A stretch of DNA of 64,000 nt. Source: Pictodentalium vernedei. Lineage: Eukaryota; Mollusca; Scaphopoda; Dentaliida; Dentaliidae. Shown here piece after piece: positions 1-12,870 of the stretch; within the stretch, counting starts at the first letter, position 1; each line of letters starts with the position of its first letter. The notes beneath the pieces were generated by a model that saw only the letters and a program-made list of their open reading frames with translations, did no database searches and was not told the origin of the DNA. A program made the translations under genes and the position numbers. The DNA lies in NCBI GenBank assembly GCA_031216915.1, contig CM062296.1, positions 65,998,148 through 66,062,147 on the forward strand, written 5' to 3'.

Positions 1-1067
1 GGGTTTAATTATCGGAATTAAAATTTGTTTATTTAAATGCATTTTAATGCATGGGTTGTGTAATAAACACAGAACGCGATGTGTGTTTGAATCGGTACGG
101 CTCTCGCGAAATATGTCTATGCCATTCCAACTCGTTATGTAAAACACCCACTGATTCAAACACACAACGCGTTCTGTCTATATCTCCGATAAAAGAAATC
201 ACGTATAAATGGAATCAGTATCCTTCCGACTGAACTATTAAAACTATTTATTTTTTGCTATGTGTGCCTTGTGAACAAACCGAAGGCTACAAGCAAGAGA
301 TTTAGCATAATTGCCTTAACGGATGTTAAGAAAAAGTTCAACCCCCTTCTGGTATTTCAACTAGTAACATGTTCGTGAATTCTTGTTACACAAACTAATC
401 GTTGTAACTTTCGAATAAATTTATCTACAGCAAAACTCCAATTAATACGCTTTGTCAGTGACATTAAATGGGATGAAGTATCAGAAACACGTTTATTTAT
501 TAACTGTTTCAAGCTGCGGATTCTATACGTAACTTGCGATATGTGCATATGCCATACACACACTGTTGAGATTTTCCGTTGCTGAGTTATCTTTTCGTTG
601 TTTATCCATAGAGTTGAAACTGGAAGTCGCGTCACAAGTCAAACAATAACTCTTTGATAACGCAAAACTATGTTCAGAGAAATTGCATTTACAGTATTTT
701 TTTATCTTTTCTAACTCTGTGGTTTTGTTGCCTCTTTATTATTGCATCTGTTTGTTACTTATATATACTGCCGAATGCGACGACATTGCGAAAAGCAAAC
801 GAGATTACAGCACGAGATTACACTATATGTTACGAGAGATTCAGCTGACAGTGAAATACATGTACAAGTACTTGCATGTTCGCGATGGTGATTTGCGAAG
901 TCACACACACGGCGTGATCGTATTACTTGACATGCAGGGATTAATTGCAAACAATTGGAATGATGTATTATGGACACTAAATATTGTATTTTCGAACAAT
1001 CCTATTGTGAGTGTAATAATTGTTCGGCGTACTATGCTGTCTTTAAATGACTTCATCGAACACAATA
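1..1067. other. No gene; one weak inverted repeat
   Basis: TGTAATAAACACAGAACGCG (57-76) and AACACACAACGCGTTCTGT (about 160) suggest an eroded family G-like end. The rest shows no supported feature. Overlapping ORFs near 680-1160 run into a family CL repeat and are not genes. Confidence 0.4.
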
Positions 1068-2026
1068 CAGTTGAAACTAGAAGTCCTGCCGGAGAAATGT
1101 GCACTAGTTTGAAGTGCGCACTAAGCAAGTGTACTTTTGTCCCTATCCAACTGTCCCATTAACGTAACTCAATTCCCGTAGAAAAACAGCGTGCCCAACT
1201 CTGTACAATTAGATACTCGTAAATAGAGGTCCTTAACAACATTTCTAACCTCTATTGGGTTATATGTACATGTAATGCGACGTAAATAGATATTAAGATT
1301 CGACTGCATATATACAGAATGAAGGGAATGGATTACTACTTAATCGCAGCGCCATATATTCTCCAATCGAAAAGTATTGATAATTGTCCATAACAGCACA
1401 ATAAACGCTTGGGCACTTCTATCACATGGATCACCGGGTGGAAGTTTGCAAGTTCCTCAAGGATTGTAAATAATTACTAATTGAAACATCTATCCCACAG
1501 CGTTCTGGTAATAATCCACCCTCCGCATACTATTGTCTCAATATTTTCTTTCGGTTTGATCGGTTCAGTTCGTGATTTCAGTACGGACCTCGCAAATAGA
1601 GCATTATATTTTACATTACACAGTGCAAACGCTCTTGTGTATTTCATTCTTCTGCAGAATGGTACTCATTAACTAACGAGCATTTTCAGTACTAATTATT
1701 ACAGGACTTCTACAGTTAAAACTAGAAGTCCTGTCACGAAAATGGCGCTTATGTAGGCTTAATTGAGCGTTGGAACTGCGCGCAATTGCCATATCGAATG
1801 GCATCCAAAGCACGACAGGTTCTCCTGGTTACTCATAGCAAACACATGCAATGTTTCTGCCAATGGACCTCCGGGTTACCCGGAGGTCCATTGGCTGAAA
1901 CATTGCTTGTGCACAGGCCATATGTACAGAATTTGATAGCTTTTCTTGGGCCATAACGCGCATATCAACGTGCTATTTGTGCGCCTTTCATGACAGGACT
2001 TCTAGTTTTGACTGTAGTTTCAACTC
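1068..2026. mobile_element. Family CL element interrupted by a family C MITE
   Basis: The left end TA-CAGTTGAAACTAGAAGTC pairs with a right end TAGTTTCAACT that is split by a family C insertion at 1713-2014. Without the insertion it is about 655 bp. The interior matches the copy at 61.15-61.78 kb. No coding capacity is seen. Confidence 0.75.
1713..2014. mobile_element. Family C palindromic MITE (TA target)
   Basis: 302 bp, TA on both sides, ends CAGTTAAAACTAGAAGTCC and its complement. The central palindrome is CAATGGACCTCCGGGTTACC. It sits inside the right terminal repeat of the related CL element. Confidence 0.9.
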
Positions 2027-2392
2027 TATATACTCACGAACGATTCTATGTGACATTTTAGTGCAAACTTGTAAATACACATCAACGCTAATTAAATACG
2101 TATATTGTGGTCCCACTGCAGAAAGGCAGGCTGATGACAAAAAGCCTATTTGCGGATCCAATTAAGGTATGGATCCTACAATACAGTGACGCCCAATATC
2201 TGTAAACTGTTTCAGGTAATCTTTAAGTCTGAAAGCTCATTACCAGGGGGGAAATAAGTAATGCAGTGGCATCAATGGACTTTTTCGTTCACATGTATTT
2301 CACTCATAATACCGGATTGCCGTATCATTGTTCGAAACAAATCTCCCGATGTGTTTGGTCGCTATCACTCTTAAGGCATTATATTTCAAGCG

Positions 2393-2443
2393 GATATTGT
2401 GCAGAAATATGTTGCCTTAAACACCAATAAATAAATAATTAAT
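2393..2443 (+). mobile_element. SINE 3' tail fragment
   Basis: ATTGTGCAGAAATATGTTGCC followed by TTAAACACCAATAAATAAAT matches the last 50 bp of the 16.8-kb SINE. No head or body remains. Confidence 0.65.
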
Positions 2444-2609
2444 TTCCAGTGGATATGGAAAGAATATGCAGTCATTATGCGGCCTTTTGAACCACGGCAT
2501 TATGTGGGGACTAAATAGTTCTATGGCATGGTTATGCTCTATTGGGTGATCTAAACTATACGGCGTACATGAAATGCGAATATTCGTCGGATACTAACAC
2601 CAGTCTGAA

Positions 2610-2852
2610 CCCTTTACCTAACATGAAAAGCAGACGACACTTGCCAAAAAAATTCTTGAATAACTAATTTTTTTCATTTTTTGTCTCAAAAACATAGGTT
2701 ATGACCCCTCGTTGGAACGAGCTCGACGAGCTCGTTCCAACGAGGGGTCATAACCTATGTTTTTGAGACAAAAAATGAAAAACTAACGAAAATTAATTGG
2801 CGATTTTTGAGAATAGCGCTGGCCGGTTTTGTACGTTCTGCTGGGTAAAAGG
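2610..2852. mobile_element. Family A palindromic MITE (TTAA target)
   Basis: 243 bp with ends CCCTTTACCTAAC and GGGTAAAAGG, TTAA on the right and TGAA on the left. The centre is a long hairpin around GGAACGAGCTCGACGAGCTC. TTAA with CCC/GGG ends is the piggyBac-like pattern. No ORF. Confidence 0.85.
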
Positions 2853-3200
2853 TTAAAATTGGTTTTGTTGGTTGAAACACCTCGTTCCCTCTGAGTCATG
2901 ATTTATTTAATAAATCTAACATGATTTGAGTGAGAGTGCCCCCTGGGTTTATAGATAATGTAACACTATACCATAGCATATAAGGGAAATGAGAAAGAAA
3001 GACACGCACAAGCGATGGTCTAATCGATTACGTTCCTAGTTGAATGCGGAGGTCTTGTGGTTGAAACATTTCCTGTGTTTCTGTACTTATTCCGTAAAAT
3101 ACGAGATGTTCCTCAGATGTAAACCTTTCGGCGTATGTATTGTTTGGTATAATCCAGCATTCGTGTACTATATTGAGATGCTGCTGTCAAAATAGATCTA

Positions 3201-3486
3201 CAATTAAAACTAGAAGTCCTGTCGTGAACTGCGCGCTTATCTAGGCTTAATTGCGCGTAGGAATTGCGCGCAATTGCCATATCGAATGTCACCCAAAGCA
3301 CGGCAGGTTCTCCTGGTTACTCATTACAAACACATGCCATGTTTCTGCAATTGGCTGAAACTTTGCTTGTGTACAGGCCATATGTACAGAATTGGATAGC
3401 CTTACTATGGTCATAATGCGTAGATTAACGCGCAGATCGACGTGCTATTTGTGCGCGTTTCATGACAGGACCTCTGGTTCTAACTG
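3201..3486. mobile_element. Family C MITE
   Basis: TA on both sides and a left end CAATTAAAACTAG. The central palindrome has lost most of its core. Confidence 0.82.
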
Positions 3487-3590
3487 TATGCCAACTAATA
3501 ATCAAACTCGAAAGGAAGAATAGCAATTAGGCTGCCTTTGCTACCACCAGGAAGGAAGCCAATAACGAATTGAAAGTTCTGATTGAGGTA

Positions 3591-3806
3591 CAGAACGGCC
3601 GCCATGGGCTGGTCACTTTCCCCGCGTGGGAAATATTTCCACGGACGCAATAATATAAGACTAAAAACACTAATAACAGGAATAACCCTCCAAAAATTAA
3701 TTAAAGAAGCACCATTTGCTGCTGATGATTTTTATTATCTGGTAAACGCATGTGAGGACATCCCTGCTCACGCGTGGATTATGACCAGTCTACGGCAACT
3801 GTACTG
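3591..3806. mobile_element. Family H MITE
   Basis: Ends CAGAACGGCCGCCATGG and CTACGGCAACTGTACTG, with TA on the left. It matches the 47.9-kb copy through GGTCACTTTCC and AATTAATTAAAGAAGCACC. Confidence 0.7.
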
Positions 3807-4528
3807 TCAATATGACTCGGGGTCGCAGCTCTTTTTAGAGCTTTTACGATTATAGTTTACCGCTTCCGTAGTTGCCAAAACATCAAGCATTAGCACTTGA
3901 AAGGCAATGGCAGAGACCGCGTCCGGATATTGTCCCTTTTCTGAGAGGGCAAGTTTGGGAGTAGATAAACGAGACAGAAAATTCGTTCTGGACTCGTTTC
4001 TATGGATATGATGGTATCACCGATGTGACCCACAGAAACATTGTTGAAAAAGATCATTTTTCTCTAAAGAGTATTCAAATGATAAAATTTCTGCCGAGGT
4101 GATATATATGGTTGGCTTTAAAATGTCCTTATAGTAGTAAGTGAATTTATTTATTTATTGGGGCTTACCAACACTGTCGACAGACTGTGCCATCTCGTGT
4201 CGTAGTCCGTGAATGCTGTCTAATATGGGGCTATACCATAGCAAATTACTGGAGGTAAATTCGAGTTAATCGTATGTTTACCGGGCGCAATGAAATGATG
4301 GTGATAAAGTATATACACTTGCACATAATCACGGCGTGTTTGAGTTCTATTTCATTGCATCTGCGCGGTTAACAAAATGACGCGGTTTCATTTGAAACAT
4401 GTTGGAAAAGAGGGCACCAGTAGTTGTGATATGAACTCTTTTGGTTTTGGACACTCGCAGATGTTTCAATTAAATATCTACATATTTTCCTTTTGATTCC
4501 GAAATATGGCTTTACAAGCTCTTAGTAA

Positions 4529-4771
4529 CTGGTAGAGTGCTAAGTTATTTTTGATCATCAAAATTTGTTCATGTGTCTTTGCCTTGTTACAATTTATGGG
4601 AGAGTGCCAAGAGGCATTCTCCCATAAATTCTAACAAGGCAAACCTGTCGAGATTAAGTAATTTCACTTCCTAAGATAATATGAAGGACATCCATAGAAT
4701 ATGACAGCTTAAGTCTGGGGTACCTGCTCTTCATATTAAATTCCTGATAGTGGCTTCTAGCACTCTACCAG
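4529..4771. mobile_element. Family J MITE
   Basis: Ends CTGGTAGAGTGCT and AGCACTCTACCAG, followed by TTAA. An internal hairpin is CAATTTATGGGAGAGTGCC. Left flank GTAA. Confidence 0.8.
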
Positions 4772-5759
4772 TTAAACCGGAGAGGTTCACTACGTTGGGT
4801 ATAATCTTGTTGTACACGTATATTACGCCAAGCTGATAGATTAACTAATGACCGAGTACTGAGGAGTACACCAAAAATAAAGGTCAAAAGTGACTCCATA
4901 TAAATTCAGTATAGCAATACTGACGGTATATTAATTGTTACTACCCGCCATTTTATTCTCATCGTGAAACTTGCAGTCCGAATTAGACTAACTGGAACTT
5001 TAAAACGTTGCTATGGGTTCAAAGAATCGGAGAGCGGGCAAAAGAGTTAATGCACCCAGATTATGTCAAAAGTAATATATCCTTAATTTTCATAGCGTTG
5101 AATGAGATGTTGGGTCAATCCTCTTGCATTGATCACTACTCGCCTGCTTTCGTAAACAAATGAATGCCAAGAGGAAACGTTATTGAAAACATGACAGGGT
5201 TTGTTAACACAACCGTTGATGGAATGTCGGAGAAAAAGCGCTGGCATTATAAATACATGGTGTCACATGCGGTTCAGCTAAAACAATATTAGGCTTGGCT
5301 AAATCCTTGCATAATATTGTTCTCACTTCGCATCATGTGGTACCCTAACCGCCAACTAATTATCCCGTGACTAATAATATACTACACTTTTTAGCGAATA
5401 TGATTGTAAAGTAAGTCGTTTTTTTTATGGTCGCGTTAATGTTGAAACTACAACGAATGTTCAGCTATTCTTTGTGGTCACTTACAACGAGACCCAGCAA
5501 AAGAGTCTATCTGAATTTGTCCGAATATGAATTGGAAGAACATGGATGTTTATTGGAGCCGCACCCGCCACACTGCAATCCAAGTGTTTCATTTTTTTTG
5601 TAATATTTCCTAAGAAATTCATTTGTTCACTCTAACAGTTCTTTATTTCCAAAGAAATGGTTGCGACCAACGCGTTACTGCTTCAATGATGAAAAACGTC
5701 CCACGATACCCAATCTGATTTACTTTCACAATACTGCTATAGAAACATTTTTAGCTTAA

Positions 5760-5985
5760 CCCTTTACCCAACGAATCGGCCGCATCCGCCCGCGTTATCT
5801 GCAAATTCAGCAGTTGGAAACATTTTTTAACAAAACCATATCATGTGACCCCTCGTTGGAACGAGCTCGCAGAGCTCGTTCCAACGAGGGGTTACATGAT
5901 ATGGTTTTGTTAAAAAATTTTGAAAACTTTAAAAAAATGATATTTAAAATAATAAATTTTGATATCGTCTGCGCTGGGTACAGGG
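5760..5985. mobile_element. Family A MITE, arm variant 2
   Basis: 226 bp with TTAA on the left and end CCCTTTACCC. The right end GGG is followed by TTTTAA. It shares the central GGAACGAGCTCG palindrome with the other copies but has different arms (AACAAAACCATATCATGTGA). Confidence 0.82.
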
Positions 5986-6737
5986 TTTTAATGAGGTTGG
6001 CAATCCTCTTACTGTATTATCTGAACATATGATTTTTGATTGGTAAACATGATTGAGTGGAAGCTGTATCATGCAGAATTCTCCCGCTATCAGCCATTCA
6101 CGTTGAAAACACTTTTTCTACTAGCTGTCAATATTTTGAAATAACTATTACATCTGTGACATTTTTTATTCATTGGTTAGAATGACAACCACTCTCATTA
6201 TTTTCACTAAGTTCATAAACGAAATAAAACACTCAATTTCTTCCTGTCAGTCTTCTTGAGAGTGTCATATGTGATGCATAAACGGATTTTGCCAGCTAAA
6301 TTACATGTATGTGAGAATTAAAAAGTGAACATACTATGGTCGTAGTGTGAACTTACGGTCTCTCTCCCCACTCCTGCCCGTATATTTTATGGCCCACCGC
6401 ACTTGGGCTATTGTATTGATAAAAACGCGAATGCACTGTGCTTGATAATTTATTCGACACGAGACTGGATATTTTACCTTACAACAAGAACATAATTCCC
6501 CCAATACAAGTGAAAACATCTAGACAATATACAAATCTATATTGGGGTAGCAAACGTGCGATCATTCAGTTCAAAAGGAGGACGTTTTTACCTGTACCCA
6601 TCGAAAACTGTTCATTCGTGTCGAAGCCTCCGTTCTTGATACTAGTAATTAAATGATAAATAATTCACCAACTCAACAAATAAATTAGACAAGACCATTT
6701 TGATGGTATTTATTTCTATTAGCCTACTATACGTTAA

Positions 6738-6959
6738 CCCTTTACCCAATGAAAACGATATCAACATTTATTATTTTAAATATCATTTTTTTTAAATTTT
6801 TCAAACATATTCAACAAAACCATATCATATCAATGAACTCGTTCCAGTGTGGGGGTCACATGATATGGTTTTGGTGAAATATTTTGAAAAAGTTAATTCT
6901 ATCAACTGCTCAATTTGCATATTACGCGGGTGGATGCAGGTGATTCGTTAGGTAAAGGG
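6738..6959. mobile_element. Family A MITE, arm variant 2
   Basis: 222 bp flanked by TTAA on both sides, ends CCCTTTACCC and GGTAAAGGG. The arms match variant 2. The central palindrome is eroded. Confidence 0.85.
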
Positions 6960-7525
6960 TTAAACATGAAAAATAAACAAAACAAATACACACAGCTGAA
7001 ACACTGAAACACTGAATGGGGATTGCGCTGTGTACAACGCAAGAACGCAATATCATGAGGCTATGATCTTCATTCATAAAAAAGTCGATTCATTGTCGCT
7101 GAAGGGTTGTCAAAACAGATACCATAAAAATGTACCTAGCCCCCTCATTATGCGAAGACGTAAGGAAAAGGAGGAAAAGTAAGATATTTATTCAAACTGA
7201 TTATTGCCATCAAACGAGGCTTCAATACATCATTTTCGAAACGCACATGTTGGTAATAACCTTCATGTAGTCAATGAACGTTGTAGAAAAAAATGACACG
7301 CTTCCATGATCAGACCCTCACATCAGGGGTGAGGTTTCCGAAAATAACTTTCTACTATATAAAGACTACATCACCCCAAACAAACTAGAATAGCATATCA
7401 AAGTCAATATCCTTGTAACTCCTTAAAGGCATGTCTGATTCTACGCTGTTAAAGGAGGGAAGCCGACATATAGGTTCGATCGGATCGCGATCCAAGTGGA
7501 AATTATCTGTCCAATTTTGTGATAA

Positions 7526-7953
7526 CAGTACGGCAGCCGAGAACCGGTCACTTTCCACGGGTGGGCAATATTTCCACGGTCAAAAGTAATATTAGATCCC
7601 AAACACTAATTGTAGGAATAATCATCAACAATTTAACCCTTTACCTAACATGAAAAGCAGACGACACTTGCAAAAAAAATTCTTGAATAACTAATTTTTT
7701 TCATTTTTTGTCTCAAAAACATAGGTTATGACCCCTCGTTGGAACGAGCTCGACGAGCTCGTTCCAACGAGGGGTCATAACCTATGTTTTTGAGACAAAA
7801 AATGAAAATATTTTGAAAATTAATTAGCGATTTTTGAGAATAGCGCTGGCCGGTTTTGGCCGTTACGTTGGGTAAAGGGTTAATTAATGAAGCACCGGGT
7901 ACAACATCACTGCCAACGCGTGCATACCGACCAGTCCATGGAGACCGTACACT
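7526..7953. mobile_element. Family H MITE interrupted by a family A MITE
   Basis: The left end is CAGTACGGCAGCCG and the right end is near CCGTACAC, as in other family H copies. A family A MITE sits inside at 7637-7879, with TTAA at both junctions. Confidence 0.75.
7637..7879. mobile_element. Family A MITE inserted in family H
   Basis: 243 bp with TTAA at 7633-7636 and 7880-7883. Removing it and one TTAA restores TTTAATTAATGAAGCACCGG, exactly the sequence of the uninterrupted family H copy at about 48028. Confidence 0.93.
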
Positions 7954-8883
7954 ACTTCACAACACTCGAAGCAAAGTTCCAGAGCCATGAAATCAGAAAT
8001 GATGAGTATCGAATACTTTTCGAGCAACAAACCTAGCACGTGGCAATGAAACACTCTCGTGGAAGTCGCCCACAGACAGCTGAGATGGCATACATTTATT
8101 TTCAAGAACGTTTTCGATTCATGATGGTCATCTTTGGATGCCTTCTGAAGCTCTAAAAAAATCAGCAATGATACCCTGTAGAGCTAAGCTCCCCCCCCCC
8201 CTCCCACCCTTTCTACCTGTCCGTCTCCCAGAATACTGCTCACGGACGTAGGTTATTCAGAATATTATCATCATATTCCGGATTAATGGTCACACAAAGG
8301 AATCTTACACATGTTATTCTATACAAATATGTTAGGGTTTTATATATTCTCCGCTTCGGGAGCTCAATAGATTGCTTGACTAATTGAAATATACACCTGG
8401 CTTTACAGTGCAGTTGGCGGGGATAAAGCTGTTGGCTTAATTTCCGCAAATTATATCTGGAGAGCCAAGTCATTAATTATATTAGGTATCTAGAAGATCT
8501 GTACCGTAAAGCTCGCGGAGCTGACCATCCATTGAATTATCTGTGTAGTGCTTCTCAGTAATTTGGAGAATAAATCTAGTAGATTATTCTCCTAATTTCT
8601 GAGTGCATTTAGGATACGCCTTATCAGCAATATATCAATTTGAACATTCTCACTTTTGGTATTCAGTCTGTACAATTAACCACAGAGATAGTGTAGCACA
8701 TGTAATTTATCTAGATACTCTGATGTCCCCAAAGCTTCTAAATAATTGGAGAGATTCCAGCCCCCCGAAATGTTAGCATGGTATAAAATATTTATCATAT
8801 GACTCGTCCGTTTTGTTCACTTTAAAACATTTGATATTTTGTTTTCATATTAATCAGTGATAAATAAAGCCTTCTGTCAATTT

Positions 8884-9050
8884 CATTGGTCAATTTCAAA
8901 ACTAGACAATTTGATTGGCTGAAGAAAATACACTTGGGCCACATTTTCATAATTTGCACGATTAAGGTTGGAAGCGTTCATTGGTCAATTTCAAAACTGG
9001 ACAGTTTGATTGGCTAAACAAAATGCAACTGGGTCATATTTGCATAATTT
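8884..9050 (+). repeat. 95-bp tandem duplication
   Basis: CATTGGTCAATTTCAAAACT starts at 8884 and again at 8979. The second copy continues with TTTGATTGGCTAAACAAAATG and is about 75 bp long before it diverges. Confidence 0.8.
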
Positions 9051-9105
9051 CAGTAGGGAGATTTTACGTTATCTGTCCTATTTTGGGTGTGTTATATTGT
9101 ATTAA

Positions 9106-9320
9106 TTTTTTACCTACAAGAAAAACGCTATTCATTCTTTTTTATATTTTCACTTTTTGCTTCCAAAACACAGGTTATGGACCCACATTGGAACGAGCTC
9201 GACGAGCTCGTTCCAATGAGGGGTCCATAACCTATGTTTTAGAAGCAAAAAATGAAAATTTTTAGTTATACGAGGATGTTTTTTTCCAGGTGCCGTCTGC
9301 AACTCAAGTTAGGTGATGGG
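9106..9320. mobile_element. Family A MITE, eroded left end
   Basis: TTAA flanks both sides (9102-9105 and 9321-9324). The left end is eroded to TTTTTTACC and the right end is GGTGATGGG. The central GGAACGAGCTCGACGAGCTC hairpin is intact. Confidence 0.75.
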
Positions 9321-9384
9321 TTAAAAAGTCATACTAAGTGGGCAATTTGTGCATGTGTGTGTCATATGATAAATGGAATATGAA

Positions 9385-9511
9385 ATGAGTGTTTTTCTCA
9401 TATACTATTTATGGAACTCGTCCGAATTTTCCGTTTGGGCTCGCCAGAGGCTCGCCAAAACGGAAAATTCTTAGACTCGTTTCATAAATATTATATGAGA
9501 AAAACACTCAT
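9385..9511. repeat. Hairpin inverted repeat
   Basis: Arms of about 55 bp run from ATGAGTGTTTTTCTCATATA to its complement; the centre is TTTGGGCTCGCCAGAGG. Probably an unnamed MITE. Confidence 0.8.
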
Positions 9512-9639
9512 TCGATATCCTCTATATACGTATGGTAAGATATAATAGACATTATAAGTTATCTCCGCCAACATATATCGTACATGGAGATTTAATACCT
9601 GGATGTCGGTTTCTAAACACATGTTGGCGGAGATAACGT

Positions 9640-12600
9640 CTCTGTCCCATTTGAAACACAATAGAAATATAGTGGAAACAAATTTGTGTACGCGTTTCTC
9701 GCGCTCCGCAGTCAGTTGGACCAAACTCGTGGATACTAGAGCGACTAAAATTTTAATCTAAAAATAACTCTTAAAAAATCAATATTTGCAGATCGGGGCG
9801 ATTTTGATGACAGATTTGCTATTATTTTGTTTTTTCTGAAGTTGTTTGATTTAATTATTAGACTATTTAATTTATAACAGCATAATATGATCGAATTGTC
9901 AGAAATCTAATGATGTTTGTGACTATTTTCAGGTTTTTTGGTTCGATTTTTATATCGAGGTGAGCGAAAGTGAAAAACTTTCATTTAAAACATATACCCC
10001 CGATATTCCCCGTGCCCTTATATTCTGTACGTTGGACGCTCCCATATACTTTGGATGCTAAATGCGCCCCTTGCCCTGGCTATTTGTCCTAGTCATTCTG
10101 ACCAGTCAGAAGACAGGATTTATCGGGATACAGGGACGAACATAATTATCGACACAGGTCTATAAACTTTAATGGACAGCATAGTCAACAACACATGCAT
10201 TACAGGTAAGGAGAAATTCGATTTGAGATCTCATTGATCCGAAAATATTCGAATCGCCGAGGTGTTCACAACATCACACCATCTGTCTCCTCTTGCACTC
10301 TTGTTCTATCATCAGGTCTACTGGATAGGAGACATGATGATGAAACAATAGGTCCAGGCGGTTCCGCTTCCAAAACAAGTTTAATTTCGTTAGTAGTAGA
10401 TGTGGTAAACGACCCATATTGGTGGGACCCCGGCAGGGAAGTGACGTCATGCCACATGACCTAGTGACGTCATGTTTGGTTGTCTTGGTAGCCCGCGTGA
10501 GCGCCCATGTTGTGACGTCATCTACATAATGACACATGATCTTAGTGCCCTACTACTTTCATTTCTGGAATATTCAGGACTTTTCGTTGAATGATTGATC
10601 AAACAGTGGGGTTGCAGAACAATGCGATTCGGGGCGGGGGGGGGGGGGTAGAAGAAGACAGTCTTTACTATATTTCCCGGCTGTAGGAGGATGCACTATT
10701 TGTAACATGAAGGGGCGAGATGGAATTCGAAATTCGATTCGACTCGAAATCTGAGACTTGAAGGGTACTGGTGCAAGCTTGAAAATAAGCAATCTGTCAT
10801 TTCCAGAATGAGGTCCTCAGAGGGTGAATTCGCTGATGATATTCCTTGCTGTGGACAAGAATCCCCCAATTAATCTTCTTGGTACCACTGTCTGTTTAGT
10901 CCTGAGACTTTGATTCATATTGAGGTTCAGAGAGGGTAAATTTAGTAATGCTACCCTGCTGTGCAGGGTAGCATCACTAAATTCACCCTCTGGTGACCTT
11001 ATTTCTGCAGATGACAGTCTGCTTATTTTCAGGCGTGTACTTGTGTCAATGTATATGAGATGATCTACTCACACATTAACATTTCAGTCAACAACAAGCA
11101 TCTGTCTCTATGTTTTGTGTGATTTTGTATAATTTAATGAGGGAAATAATATGGTTTATTAAATTGTGAAAGGAAGTGTTTATAATGTAGAAATAACTAC
11201 TCAACAAAAACTAACGATTTGCCGACGTAACCTTCTATGTATAATTAGTTTACGTATAATTGCTGGCTGGTTGTGATTGCCACTATCTACGATTCTTTTG
11301 CGATACCTTTTTCTTTTACGAGAACTCTCTTCGTTAAGGCGAAGACGACATTATGTAACAGATAATCAATCATTGGTGACCTCGAATGTTCAATTCCAAA
11401 CAGGACTGTATTGTATGTTCACTGAATACGACCGTGCATCTGATCGCGCCGTTTTTCGCGGTATGTCACGTAAGTGTTTGGTGACATGTTATTTTATACA
11501 TGTATGCTCGTCAAATTGTTGGTACCTGTTGAAAACAAGTACGCGCAGGGTAGAATTCACCTCCTCTGGAGAGGACAGGAGGAGATAACAATATATCTCT
11601 TAAATCGGCTTGGGGAATCACATCACGATTTTTCGCTCGTATCGAATCTAGAATCGAATATGGTAAAATGATCAAAACCGAATCGAATCTTGAATCAAAT
11701 CCACTTCCTAATTGTAATGTCTGTCAGATTTAAGGAATAGTTATTGACTGAATAGATAGCAGTCTACAGTCCGCGTGTGGCCTGGTCAATGTAAAGGAAA
11801 TCTCATGGACCACCCTGAGGATGGTGTGGATAAAATGACTAGATTTAAACCAGAGGGTGACCTCAGAATCCATCTCAGGGGTTGTATAATTAACAATTTC
11901 CCATGGAAGCCCCCGATCCCCCACCATCGTGGGTGAGATACCTCTCCCGTGCTCTCTCCAAACGCCTGCCGGCGTAGATAAGAAACTGCCTGCGGCATGT
12001 AGTGCTGGCACCCAAACCCCAGTTAGAAATTTAACGTATCCCCCGGCACACACACCACCACCACTGAAGACCCTCTTGCAACGTCCCTGCGGGAAGACAA
12101 CCCTTGTGACTGTGTTTTCTCCCAGCACTAAGGTACTGCGACATATATAAAATTGTGTGACACAGCTGCATCACCCCCACCCACGTGACAGCTATCTCAC
12201 CCACCCACGTGACAACCTAAATTGGCTTATTAGCATATTTAATGAGCGCGGGACGATTCAATTGTCGCACTTTCTTCTGAAAACAAACGACATGGTGTCA
12301 CGTCAGCAGACGAACGTTTGTCAAAGAAAACAGAAATGAAAACACCGACTGCAAAACCAAAGGATAATTGACTCTTTTATATGGATTTTCGGATGAACGC
12401 TATTGTGAGTGGAGCGAGTTGCACGAAATTCCCGTTGAAAAGTTATGCGAATACATTGCAGAATTCATAATATGACGTCATCGGAATGTGTCAATGTTCA
12501 ATTCACTACAAATGTTTAACCCCTGCTTGGTACCAGCGTTCGGATTTATTTTTGCGGCAAATACCTGTGGTATTTTAAGAACTTTTGTGCGTTCTTTCTG

Positions 12601-12690
12601 GTAAGCAAATCAGTTTGTTTTTCAGAAATCTACAACAAAATTGTTCGATATAGCTGTATGTACTCCTGAATTACTTTTGATGACGTCAGA
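9640..12690. other. No supported gene
   Basis: Low-complexity AT-rich DNA. It holds a poly-G run (10629-10648), GATTCGAATC-like stretches near 10725 and 11645, the hairpin noted at 10921 and a short CACCCACGTGACA repeat near 12180. Confidence 0.5.
10921..11000. repeat. Hairpin inverted repeat
   Basis: Arms GAGGGTAAATTTAGTAATGC and its complement around CTACCCTGCTGTGCAGGGTA. Confidence 0.8.
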
Positions 12691-12699
12691 CTCTTTTGG

Positions 12700-12870
12700 T
12701 GGAGGGAAAAATAATCCCCGATGGGGGCGGGTATGAGATGGAGAAGCCTCACCCTCGGGACAAGATATTTGGTCAGACACTCGGCAAGCCTCGTGTCTGG
12801 CCCAAATATCTTGCCCTCGGGTGAGATTTCCCCATCTCACACCCTCTCCCGCCGGGGATAATAATAGTCT
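12700..12870. repeat. GC-rich hairpin inverted repeat
   Basis: Arms include GAGATGGAGAAGCCTCACCC and GACAAGATATTTGG with their near complements. The loop is ACTCGGCAAGCCTCG. Confidence 0.78.

Noticed and set aside
683-1162. 159-codon ORF
   Set aside because: It runs into the terminal repeat of a family CL element and shows no motif or coding-like composition.
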